This document shows positions 32,474 to 41,792 of a stretch of DNA of 64,000 nucleotides, piece after piece (position 1 is the stretch's first letter; every line of letters begins with the position of its first letter). Both the position numbers and the translations under genes were made by a program. This DNA is from Agrypnia vestita (lineage: Eukaryota; Arthropoda; Insecta; Trichoptera; Phryganeidae), in NCBI GenBank assembly GCA_016648135.1, contig JADDOH010000177.1, positions 1 through 64,000 of the forward strand, written 5' to 3'. The notes under the pieces were generated by a model. The model searched no databases. It saw only the letters and a program-made list of their open reading frames with translations, and was not told the origin of the DNA.

Positions 32474-32679
32474 GTACCACTGGCGGAAGATCTTGATCGT
32501 GAACGAGCCGGAGGGGCAGTACTCTGTAGTGGGGAAAACAACCTGCCATCTGATGATGAAGACGATGGCTCAGTACATCAAGATTGAAAAGCTTCTCTAT
32601 TCGTCGTGGGATACTACGCAGAATACGAAGCAAAACTTCAGCGACAATTTGCGACGGGAGATGACAATGGAATATACAA
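32474..32679 (+). CDS. Alternative exon A of the ANF-receptor-domain gene
   Basis: Acceptor CATCTAG to 32473, donor GTAAGT from 32680; 206 bases. It begins with G, completing Lys with the AA of the 9365-9548 exon, and ends with one base of the next codon. The protein YHWRKILIVNEPEGQ, then YSVVGKTTCHLMMKTMAQY, matches the position after the LTRTG helix in ANF-receptor domains (x-W-x-x-[V/I]-x-[L/I]-[I/V]). It aligns without gaps to exon B over the first 44 residues with 16 identities, including Y-x-W, G-x-Y-x-VVG, TC-x-L and T-x-AQ. No stop codon. The acceptor has almost no polypyrimidine tract, which suggests a weak, regulated site. Confidence 0.78.
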
Positions 32680-32733
32680 GTAAGTGAGTTTGTTTCATAT
32701 TTTTAAATAAAAAAGGTTTTGGCAATTCGTTCA

Positions 32734-32747
32734 TAGATGGCGGTAAT
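32734..32747 (+). promoter_or_regulatory. Candidate selector sequence after exon A
   Basis: TAGATGGCGGTAAT, 55 bases after the end of exon A, is a 14-base perfect complement of 32459-32472. Pairing would loop out exon A or mask its acceptor. Confidence 0.45.
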
Positions 32748-32972
32748 AATTTTTAATATCTGTGTACGTATTTTTGTAATTTTCAGGATGTTTTACCTGC
32801 TAACTCTGTAAATACTTGATGTATACATTTTTTTTTGTTATGTCGTTTTTTTTTGATGTGTGACGTCGTTTGGATTCGGTGTTTTGTGGTTTAAAACTAG
32901 GAATATTTTCCCGCCTGCCGAATATTTTCAATCTCGTCGCTACAAGATGGCGGATCATTTTTGACGTTTCAG

Positions 32973-33184
32973 ATACAAATGGTTACGGGTGTTTCTGATA
33001 TACCAGCGGCACGGTCGTTATCCCGTGGTCGGTCCGGACACGTGCTACCTCCAAACAAGCACGCTGGCCCAGATGCTAAAAGAAGATCCAATTCTAAAGA
33101 ATTCATACAGAGCGTGGGAGTTCCTAGAGGACGGACGCGAAACGACAACAAAACTCGTCGAGCAGATCGGAAATAATTACGGAA
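32973..33184 (+). CDS. Alternative exon B of the ANF-receptor-domain gene
   Basis: Acceptor GACGTTTCAG to 32972, donor GTGAGT from 33185; 212 bases. It starts with A (making Lys with the upstream AA) and ends with one base of a codon, the same phases as exon A. The protein YKWLRVFLIYQRHGRY then PVVGPDTCYLQTSTLAQML, and later WEFLEDGRETTTKLVEQIG, has the W-x-R-V-x-LIY start that is standard in receptor guanylyl cyclase ectodomains, so B looks closer to the family consensus than A. Intron A-B is 293 bases, long enough to splice, so exclusivity would come from frame and RNA structure. 206 and 212 are both 2 modulo 3: including A plus B, or neither, shifts the frame. Confidence 0.82.
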
Positions 33185-33223
33185 GTGAGTGATCTTCAAA
33201 CATATTCACTCTCGCCGCTGTCG

Positions 33224-33240
33224 CTAGATGGCGGTAATGT
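33224..33240 (+). promoter_or_regulatory. Candidate selector sequence after exon B
   Basis: CTAGATGGCGGTAATGT, 40 bases after exon B, is the 17-base perfect complement of 32457-32473. It holds a position equivalent to the 32734 site after exon A, although the exons themselves have diverged strongly. Confidence 0.5.
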
Positions 33241-33419
33241 AAATAGCACGGTTTGGTTTTGAATTGTAGATTTCTGCACTATCACGGTGAAACGCGGAAT
33301 TTTCGCGAAGCTTGTTTATTAAGTGATTTATTCGTGACTTCGAATTAATATTTTACAGTGATTGTAAACTTCGTATTTGATTACTGTCGCAAGAGTCCAA
33401 GATTTTAATTATGGGTAAG

Positions 33420-34370
33420 TACATTAATTAATTTATTTATTTATACTTGTTACGCCTTGTGTAGGTAGACATTATGTAAATGGACTAGGTAGGCAAGCAC
33501 TGTTTGCCGATCGAAAATGATGAATATTATTGTTTGGTATGTGTGCGCGCTAACCTGAAAACAGTTTAATTGTAACAATTTTCCGACATTCTTGTCCTTG
33601 TGTAAGCTCGCTTCAATGTTCTTACAAGCAACCCTTGTTAGAAGACGTTTACGTATATAAGCAGTGTACTCCTTTTTCGTAATAACTTTGGATGGTGTCA
33701 GTGCCCGAAGTATATCTACGTGTTTTAGTCTAGTATTCTGAAAATCTCTTGAAAGAACAAGTTATCAAAGACTTGTTCTCGGACTAGTGATTCTGGCGGG
33801 CACTTCAGTGAGGCCTGACTGGTGAGTCGTTCCCTACATCATCATCATCTCATTCCAGTTCCTAATCCTAATTCTATCCCATCACTACCTGGAAAATATG
33901 TATCATTTTGATTCTTTAGCAATGTTTATATTTCAGATGCGGTGAACATTTTATAATACTCGAAAAAGTCGCTTCATTTAAATTTCTCAAGGAAATAATA
34001 CTCTTTTGGGAAGTTTACTGTTTTACGTAATTTTGTAATTTTTATTTTTCATAGTCTTCAAAGATAAAACACCTTGTTTATATAATTAACGAACAACTAG
34101 AGTCCTGCTAAGCTTTTACGAAACTAACGCAGTAGGGATACGAACGACGCCATAACGAAAAATAAGTAAAAACACTATCTTCCGATGTGGCACGCAACTG
34201 CAAATGACATGCGGGGGACATTTTTCTTGAATCATTGCAATTTTTTATTATTTTTAAACACAAGATTTCTTTATATTTTTACTAAACTTAGTGTATGTAT
34301 GTTGCTCCAATGTATTCAACTCAATTCTGAAAATAGCAATATTTCTATTTCTGAGTCTTCCTACCTGTTA
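33420..34370. other. Intronic sequence, no gene seen
   Basis: A folded region at 33690-33830 contains GAACAAGT/ACTTGTTC and GTGCCCG/CGGGCAC inverted pairs. Otherwise unassigned. Confidence 0.4.
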
Positions 34371-34372
34371 TT

Positions 34373-34564
34373 TGTATAACATTGTAACGCCACCAGTTTT
34401 GACGTTTTAAGGTTGACAAGTTTGAAATTTATGAATTCAAACATTAAGTTATACATAATTTGTGAATAATTTAACATTACAGGGCTTTCTGATTGATTGA
34501 ATTCATTCATTTCAAACCTGTCAAACTTAAAACTTCAAAATTGGCGGCATTACAATGTTATACA
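34373..34564. mobile_element. 192-bp MITE with about 65-bp inverted ends
   Basis: TGTATAACATTGTAACGCC at the left is inverted as GGCGGCATTACAATGTTATACA at the right. The arms continue through AGTTTGAAATTTATGAATTC. Few mismatches. Confidence 0.7.
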
Positions 34565-34569
34565 TAATT

Positions 34570-34690
34570 GATCTCATTTAAAAGTGGGTAAGCGTGTAAT
34601 ATAAACGTGTATTAATTATATTATATTGAATACAGCCGCTCTTAAGTTTGTACATTTACCAAATAAATTTAATAAAAAAATTGTCAAGAT
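34570..34690. repeat. Interspersed repeat with AAAAGTGGGTAAGCGTGTAA, partial copy 3
   Basis: Matches the right half of the repeats at 20855 (inverted) and 36040 (direct), including GTTTGTACATTTACCAAATAA. Only one hairpin arm remains. Confidence 0.6.
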
Positions 34691-35220
34691 ACAGAAATAG
34701 AAATATTGTCGATTGCACAGGAAAATACTAATGGTCGACGTAGTACGTCTCGACGATTCGGGGACTTCCCGCTTGGCTCAGAGTACTGGACAGAGAAGAA
34801 GACAAATTCTCTAATTTAATAAAGAGAAGATTTTAAGGGTTTCTCTTTAGACCTTTAAAAGTCAATTTGGGTGTCCGTGATAACGACTTTTTGCTTTCTT
34901 CAAGAATGCATGTAAATTAAGTTTGAAAGAGAAATTGAGGAAGGAATATAATAGAATATACAAATAAAATAAAAAACAAAATGACAAAAAAAAAAAAACT
35001 GAAAGCCTCCAGGCAGCAAAAATACGCTGCTATAAGGGGATATCATAAAGTATGCATAGCTACTTAATAACTATAATACAGAATAAATATAGATACACAA
35101 TAAATTTAACACTAATCAATCCATATTTCCTTTGAATTAATATATTTGAAAACAATATTTTATATGAAACTATGTTTTATGAACACAGGTACTGGATTTT
35201 GTCCCCAGAGGGATGACTAA

Positions 35221-35657
35221 TTAATTAAGGACAAATTATAGAAGTCTCACAGAGACGAAGCTAATTTATATATGAAAAAAGTGGATGGAAGTTTCTTATA
35301 CAATGGCTCTTATACAATATACGACTTGCATAAGCTGGCTTAAGTGATTAATTACTCTGCACAATGCAATGTTCACCATTTCCATCGTAAGAACATCCAC
35401 ACATTATCAAATTATTTGAAACGTCTTTTTGAATCAAGACCTTTCATAGATTATTATGTTCTCTACTAGGAACATCATATGTTCCCAGAACACAGCTACT
35501 GAATTTTATCCCCAGGGGATGATTAATTAATTAAGGATAAATTATTATCACTTAATCCAGCTCATACAGGTTTTAAGCCTTTTCCCTTTCCATCCACTTT
35601 TCTCATATATAAACAAGCTTCGTCTCTGTGAGACTTCTATAAATTATCCTTAATTGA
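35221..35657. mobile_element. 437-bp MITE with TCTCACAGAGACGAAGC arms
   Basis: The 35221-35290 arm (TTAATTAAGGACAAATTATAG, TCTCACAGAGACGAAGC, AAGTGGATGG) is inverted at 35575-35657. The internal sequence contains a direct repeat with the left flank (TACTGGATTTTGTCCCCAG at about 35192, TACTGAATTTTATCCCCAG at about 35497). Confidence 0.7.
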
Positions 35658-36039
35658 ATATATTTGTATATTTATAGCATTTTCTAGAAAAAATTTATGA
35701 CGTCTCAGTGATATATTTTTTTCTGAATTACCAAATTATAATTTTGTAGAAAGTAAATTGGAAAATCTTCTTTTTTATTATACAATTTTATTATACAAAT
35801 TATAATTTTGTTAAAAGTAAATTGTAAAACCTTCTACAAAAAACCATCACAATAACGCAATGAAAAAAATCATACAAAAAAACAATCAATATATACATAC
35901 TTTTAAATGTTTTTACAATACCTTTTTAATGATTAATTTTTGTAACTTAATTTAACGTTGTCTTACATTTTTGTCTTCTTGTATTGTTTATATCTTACTT
36001 ACTTAATTTAATGTCTTAATTTTTATAACTTAATCTTTT

Positions 36040-36250
36040 GTTTATTTGTCTATATCTTACTTATTTAATCTAATGTCTTACACTAACGATTACATTAACA
36101 ATAGATATATACATATATGACAATGCCCCCACTTTTAAACACGCGAATAAATTCTCATTTAAAAGTGGGTAAGCGTGTAATATAAATTAATTATATTATA
36201 TTGAATACACTCTTAAGTTTGTACATTTACCAAATAAATTTAATTAAAAA
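36040..36250 (-). repeat. Interspersed repeat with CCCACTTTTAAA hairpin, copy 2
   Basis: Inverted full copy of 20855-21045, with CCCCCACTTTTAAACACG at about 36126 and AAAAGTGGGTAAGCGTG at about 36161 forming the hairpin. Confidence 0.65.
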
Positions 36251-36529
36251 TATAAAATAAAAATACAAGAGGGGGTAATTAAAATTCTATTTGTAAACAA
36301 TAAATAACAGTCAATGTGTTAGCTCTGTTTTATGTTCCAAGTACGAACTATTTATCTTCCTAAGTGACGACCAAACTTTGTATAGCGAATTTCCCCTGGC
36401 ATTAATGACTAAATTGTCTTTTCTCTGATACTGACAGAATATAGGTACCTACCAATTAAGTGCGAATTATTTTAACAAATAATGTTCCCGTTATTTTGTA
36501 TTTTTTCGTGCAGCAATGTTTTAAACGAC

Positions 36530-36990
36530 ATTAAAAAAATTCGTGCTTGTACTCATGTACGCGCGGTAATAGTGATACTTAAAAACTAAAATAAAGACAA
36601 AATTATAATATCGATGACGCTTAAAGTATTGTAAAAATGTACATTGATTATTCTCGATTATTTTATCGTGTTTCATGAAAAGAATTAAAGCTCATACTTA
36701 TAGAAATGTAACCTCGAATATTTAAATTAATTTGGGAAAACAAAAATTTTTTTCAATTAATGGTTCGCTCTTATGGTATATTATTGACGAGCTAGGGAGA
36801 ATCAGTGGTGGCTACGTCATGAAGTTGCCGTCCGCGTGTCCGAGGATCGAGACTTGCTCCAGCTATGTAATTTCGTTACTCGAGTTTAAGTGGTCACGCC
36901 TAGTGAAAGTTTTGAAAAAATTTTTTAAACAGATCACACTTCATCTTCAGGGGGGAGAGGTGACTTGTCACTGAAGTGTCGCTCGATTTT
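36530..36990 (+). repeat. Interspersed repeat shared with 40862-41270, copy 1
   Basis: Blocks TGTACTCATGTACGCGCGG, AGTGATACTTAAAAACTAAA, GAGAATCAGTGGTGGCTACG and GTCCGCGTGTCCGAGG recur in the same order at 40862-41270. The GTGGCTA...GAGGATCGAGAC part looks tRNA-like (A and B boxes), so a SINE head is possible. Confidence 0.6.
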
Positions 36991-37163
36991 TTCATTTTCT
37001 AAAATTCACTTGCCTCTATTTTTAATTGATTAACACACATATAATTCCATTTTTGAAAGCAATCCACTTTTTATAGAAAGAATTAAATTATTGTAAATAA
37101 TAATATGTGTGTTAATCAACTAAAAAGAGACTGCATAAGAGGTCAAAAAATGTACATTAATTT

Positions 37164-37390
37164 ACCAAGCTGCCGTGGCGAAACTGGATAACGCGCCATT
37201 CCCAGATAAGAGTGGAGGTCCGTTGGTTCGAATCCCGGTAGTAGTAAAAATATTTTTTCTTTAATTTGATTTTTTTTCTTTATTTTTTCTGTATGTATTT
37301 TCTAATTGATTAATAAATTTGTGAATAATTCACAAAACTTTGTTCTGAAATTGCAGCTTCACGATAATAATGTTTTTTTTAAATGTAAAT
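37164..37390 (+). mobile_element. tRNA-derived SINE, second family, alternative head
   Basis: The head GCTGCCGTGGCGAAACTGG with B box GGTTCGAATCCCGG differs from the 7773 copy in the A-box half, but the tail (TTCTGTATGTATTTTCTAAT, AACTTTGTTCTGAAATTGC, GCTTCACGAT) is the same. The head is closer to 38913. Confidence 0.6.
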
Positions 37391-37845
37391 ATAATATAAT
37401 AGTTATTTGTTATTGAACCGAAGTGCGTCGCGTACCCGGTAGTCAAGCCAGATAATAAATTAATATGCATTTTTTACAAAAACTTATCGGACACAAATAA
37501 GAAAAATATTCTTTAAATGCGGGAACATGATTCAAAGGTCGAATAATTACTTGGCGCAAATGTATGTGTGGGTGTAGATTAAATGCCGAGAATACTTTCC
37601 CGGATTTTTTTATGTTCATAGTTCGATAATGCCTTTTGTAGTTTGTTGGATACTATGTATGCAAAAAAGATTACAAAATTAAAGTGACTAGGTTTCAGTA
37701 TTTTTTTATACCAAACAGAACGAATAATTCTATATGGTATTTCGGTATGGGGAAATACATTTCAAACAAGCATAAAACAAATACTAAACCTACAAAAGCA
37801 ATTAATAACTTATCAAACTTCCTATATTATATTAAAATATACAGG

Positions 37846-37995
37846 GTAATTTGGAAAACATTAGTAAACTCGCAGGACTATATTCCTGCCTTGATTATGA
37901 GTCGAAAATGTTCGAGCAGTTAAGGAGATATGCAATATCTAAGTTTGCATTTTTTTTCAATATTTCTGACTTATTTTTTTACAAAACATTGAACT
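37846..37995 (+). mobile_element. Single-arm relative of the 27399 foldback MITE
   Basis: ATACAGGGTAATTTGGAAAAC, TATTCCTGCC, AAAATGTTCGAGCAG, TTTTTTTCAATATTTCTGAC and GAACTATCAT follow the left arm of 27399-27907. No right arm is present. Confidence 0.6.
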
Positions 37996-38912
37996 ATCAT
38001 GGAAGAGGGAAAAATGCGTGATGATAAGTGGATTAGTTAGTTAGTTCGGTACCATACTGAATAAGTCAGTACTTCTGATGTGCTATGATATAATGCATAC
38101 AACGACAGCGGAGTATAAATGTATGATAATATTACTGATTAGTTTTTTGCACCAATCATTACGCTAACAAAAGCACCAATCATACATAGGGATTATTTAT
38201 CCACTTACGTTACGTTTTTAATATGTTTAATATAATAATATTCACATTAAATAAGTAGGTATTATTAATAAATGAGGAGTTGGCTGAATATTATTATGTT
38301 TACGTACTTTTTATGCAATTTAATTTAATTATGACGTGGATTAAGGCCAAATGTACATCCGTTGAATTGCAATTCGAGGTCTCTATATTGAAAAAAATTA
38401 TTACTAAAAATTTTTACTTAAAAATACTCAAGGATTGAGTTCGAAAGAGCATTTTCTGCTGCGTCTTATATTGGTCGTAAACTGAAAGTCATCTCGGTGA
38501 TTCGAGTATTGATAACCTTCTTAGGCTGAGAACATATTTCCAAAATTCTAAAAAATGATAATGAACTGTCTTATTAATTTGCCTGTTCATAATATATATA
38601 ATATATATTATATTATATATAATATATTATATATATATTTAATACGCAATAAATAAATGAAATACAGAGAAAATACACAATATCGATAATTTCTAAAACT
38701 GAAAATCTCTGATTTGAAGTGGAGCACAAGAAGACTTCCATTGTTCGGAAAGCGACTCGCGAGGAAGACTTTCGGAGTAGCTTCGTGTTGATATTCTCGC
38801 GTAAACGGTCGAGGACTCCCGACTAAAAATGGAATAATATAAATAAGTGTGAAGTAGTATAATTAAAAAGAGAAGCCAATATAACTATCCATATAGTGAC
38901 GACTTGTGAAGT

Positions 38913-39035
38913 CGCTGGGATATAGTGAAATGGGGTAACACGCTGTGCGGGAAACACAGAGGTCCGTGGTTCGAATCAAGTGTTCGAGCATTAATTTTTA
39001 AGTTTTATTAATGATATTTTTGTGATATTCCTCTT
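38913..39035 (+). mobile_element. tRNA-derived SINE head
   Basis: TATAGTGAAATGGGGTAACACG (A-box region) and GGTCCGTGGTTCGAATC (B box) resemble the head at 37164. A different AT-rich tail follows. Confidence 0.5.
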
Positions 39036-39039
39036 ATTT

Positions 39040-39240
39040 ATTTATTATTTTATTAGTTTATATTTATTAGTTATTCAATATTTACGGGATGTCGTTTCCT
39101 CTTAAATATCATTTAGAAAATATGTTTAATAATATAAGAAGAGTAAATTATACAGACTATTTATATAATATTATATATATATGAGAGATATAGATATATG
39201 AGTATTTATATATATATAAATAAATTAAAAAATATATTTC
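39040..39240. repeat. AT-rich low-complexity sequence
   Basis: TATATA and poly-AT runs, similar to 38590-38640. Confidence 0.6.
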
Positions 39241-39360
39241 ATAACATACAGACCGTCAAGAGGTCATTAATGACCCTAATAGATGGCCCTAGAGTGACAT
39301 TAAAGTACAATTATGAGTATTTTGTGAACATTTGAATATGATATAATATAATACACTTAA
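39241..39360. repeat. Interspersed repeat (GACCCTAATAGATGG family), copy 2
   Basis: AACATACAGACCGTCAAGAGG, AATGACCCTAATAGATGG and TTTTGTGAACATTTGAATATG match 14001-14125 at high identity. Confidence 0.65.
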
Positions 39361-39364
39361 TACA

Positions 39365-40590
39365 ATTTTTACGGTTAGTTAATAATTAACAATGAAAAAT
39401 AATAAATGATAAAATATATAGAGGATGATATTCAGACTAACGCAAATCACTAAATACAATTTTAGGAATAAGTTCCAGGTTGATAAGTTTTTAGACAGTA
39501 CACTTTTTGTGATAAATAGAAATGAATAATGTTTTAACAATACAATGAATTGTAAATAATATTCAGATAAAAAATATCGCAGATCAATAAATAGTTCAAT
39601 AATTTTTTTATTACGTACAATTATTTTACATAAATACACATTGTAAATCAATAAAAGTTTTTGCCTTGCACACAATTAATGATAATAAATAAATAATACA
39701 AAATGTCTTAAAGATAAATATATTGTAAATAGTATTAGGTATAATATAAAGACTAGGTATCTCTGTTGTTTATTTTTAATACTAAACGTGTCAAATATAT
39801 TTGATTAAGAATTTAAGACTGATTTGTTTAACATTAAGTTCGTATTATTGATAAATAAGAAACAATTTTTTGCTTAATTTCGATATTGTTTTATTTGTCA
39901 ACAACATGTTTATATTGTTTTGTTTGACACTTGTTTAAAATATTATATTTATGACCTATAAAAATATAATTTTGTTGCATAATACTGTGCACGTAATGGA
40001 AACAAAATGTACTTTAAACTGTGTATTATACTTTTAACTGCATATTGTACTTTAAACTGTATATTTTTATTTATATTCTTATTTCTTTGTCATCTACATC
40101 TGTCTTGGTCTTTCCCGGGACTGGTCTCGCGATTCCAGAATTTGCTTCCCTTAATCCCGCAATTCCGGAAAAAATGCCCCGGGATCCAATAACAGCTCCA
40201 ATCCTTAATGTAATAAAATACCATATTTCATGCATTTAAAAAAATATTTCAGTATTGCAAAAAGTATTAAAAACATACCGTTAAAAGTATGTTGAAATTT
40301 TACTTATAAATTCCTTATCTGCTTAAAATATATTTTGCTGTATCGTCAGTATTGTGCTCCAGACGTTTTTATAAATTAAAAAAACATATTTTATACATAA
40401 AATGGTTTAGTATAAATTTATATATATAGAACGGGCGCTCGGTGTTGACTAATAAGGTGCACCTTGGTCGGCCGTGTGACGAAATTGCATCTCATACGAG
40501 ACCGCGTCTGTATCTGTCAAGATAAATAAATACCTTTTGTAAAATTCTGTTGTCTTTGTCGTCTATATGTCGTCTTTACAGACGCCATAC
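39365..40590. other. No supported gene
   Basis: AT-rich; a GC-richer patch at 40100-40200 and another at 40430-40520 show no domain. A CGGTGTTGACTAATAAGG stretch at 40440 may belong to the element that contains 40600. Confidence 0.35.
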
Positions 40591-40599
40591 ATATTGACA

Positions 40600-40713
40600 T
40601 GGATTTTGAGATGGAAGAGTACCTGTGGATCAGTTCTTTCAGACTAGAGAGATTTGTCTCGGGACATCAATATTTGTGCAATCAGTCGCTCATGGATCTG
40701 TATGGCCTCTAGC
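40600..40713 (+). pseudogene. Possible Harbinger nuclease N-terminal fragment
   Basis: ATG-started 37-residue reading: MDFEMEEYLWISSFRLERF then SLMDLYGL and TAG. It loosely resembles the N-terminus of HARBI1/Harbinger nucleases (acidic start, R-x-x-R-x-F, then L-x-x-x-Y-G-[F/L]). Too short to be sure, with no DDE motif nearby. Confidence 0.25.
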
Positions 40714-40861
40714 GCCAATGATCACGATAATTATATGGTGATATTTATAAAATTATATGATATTTATAAAATAATATGATTTTTATAAAATAATATGATA
40801 TTTATAAAAAAATGGCGATATATAAAATATACATACGTATTAATAAGGTAATTATTTTACT

Positions 40862-41270
40862 GAATCTCTACTTGTGCGTGTACTCATGTACGCATGGTAG
40901 AAGTGATACTTAAAAACTAAAATAAAGACAAAATTGTATATTAATGACGCTCAAAATATTGAGTTGTAAAAATCTACTCTACTCGTACTGATGGAAATGT
41001 AACCACGAGTATTTAAAATAATTGAGACAAAAAAAACATTCTTAAATTAATGGTTCACGTCTTAGATAGGCCCTGGGCTAGAGAGAATCGGTGGTGGCTA
41101 TGTCATGTAGTTGTTACGTTGCTGTCCGCGCGTCCGAGGTTTGAGTCATTCTCCAGCCGTGTAATTTCATTGTCTCGCATTTTCGCTACATGTTCCGTTA
41201 CATGTTTGATACATGAATTTCCGCTACAATTAGAATGCTGCGCGTGCGCAACTTCCGTTACAATAAAAAA
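40862..41270 (+). repeat. Interspersed repeat shared with 36530-36990, copy 2
   Basis: TGTACTCATGTACGCATGG, AGTGATACTTAAAAACTAAA, GAGAATCGGTGGTGGCTATG and GTCCGCGCGTCCGAGG match copy 1 in order. Confidence 0.6.
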
Positions 41271-41376
41271 ATAACCTTAAATGCGTCAAAACAGAATAAC
41301 TTCAAAAATGAAAAAAAATTATTGTGAAATTACAATTAGGCCCGAATTCAGAGACAAAACAACAATAGATAATAAC

Positions 41377-41430
41377 TATCTATACCTGATGATGAGAGGG
41401 ACTGCTCCTCTCGAAACTATAGTTGTAATT
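41377..41430 (+). ncRNA. Hammerhead-ribozyme-like motif, isolated
   Basis: CTGATGA (41386-41392), extra T (41393), stem II GAGAGG/CCTCTC (41394-41399 with 41407-41412), GAAAC (41413-41417), TATA, GTT (41422-41424). TAC before the core can pair with GTA after GTT as a short stem I, and AC-TATA-GT forms stem III. No GIY-YIG fragment was found next to it. The same one-base insertion as at 2219 and 8813 is present. Confidence 0.4.
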
Positions 41431-41792
41431 TAATAACTCATATTGTGTGTGTATTACAAAGTATAATAAAACATATTTGAAATTATATTGTTGCACCACG
41501 AAGTATCTGCCAAATCTTTCAATGATATCAGAAATGTTAATTTCATTTGAAACTACATACAGGGTTCATTTTTGTTCACTGCCTAAATTGCAATTGTCTG
41601 GCAGTGCAAGAGAAATTCAGCGGCGACTAGCACTTTTCTCATAGCTTCTCTGGCATTCTGTATCACATTTTTGTATGGAAATGTATGAAATTAAAATTCA
41701 CTTATAAAGTTACATCTATTTTAAATACATATAAGATGATACTTACTAAATTATTAAATCAATTAATAAATTAGTAAACCGACGAAGTTTAA

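Noticed and set aside
33357..33413. Next coding exon of the receptor gene
   Set aside because: In the phase left by exons A and B it runs into TAA and shows no ANF-receptor residues.
38580..38640. Replication-origin-like AT palindrome
   Set aside because: A plain TATATA low-complexity run; nothing specific supports an origin.
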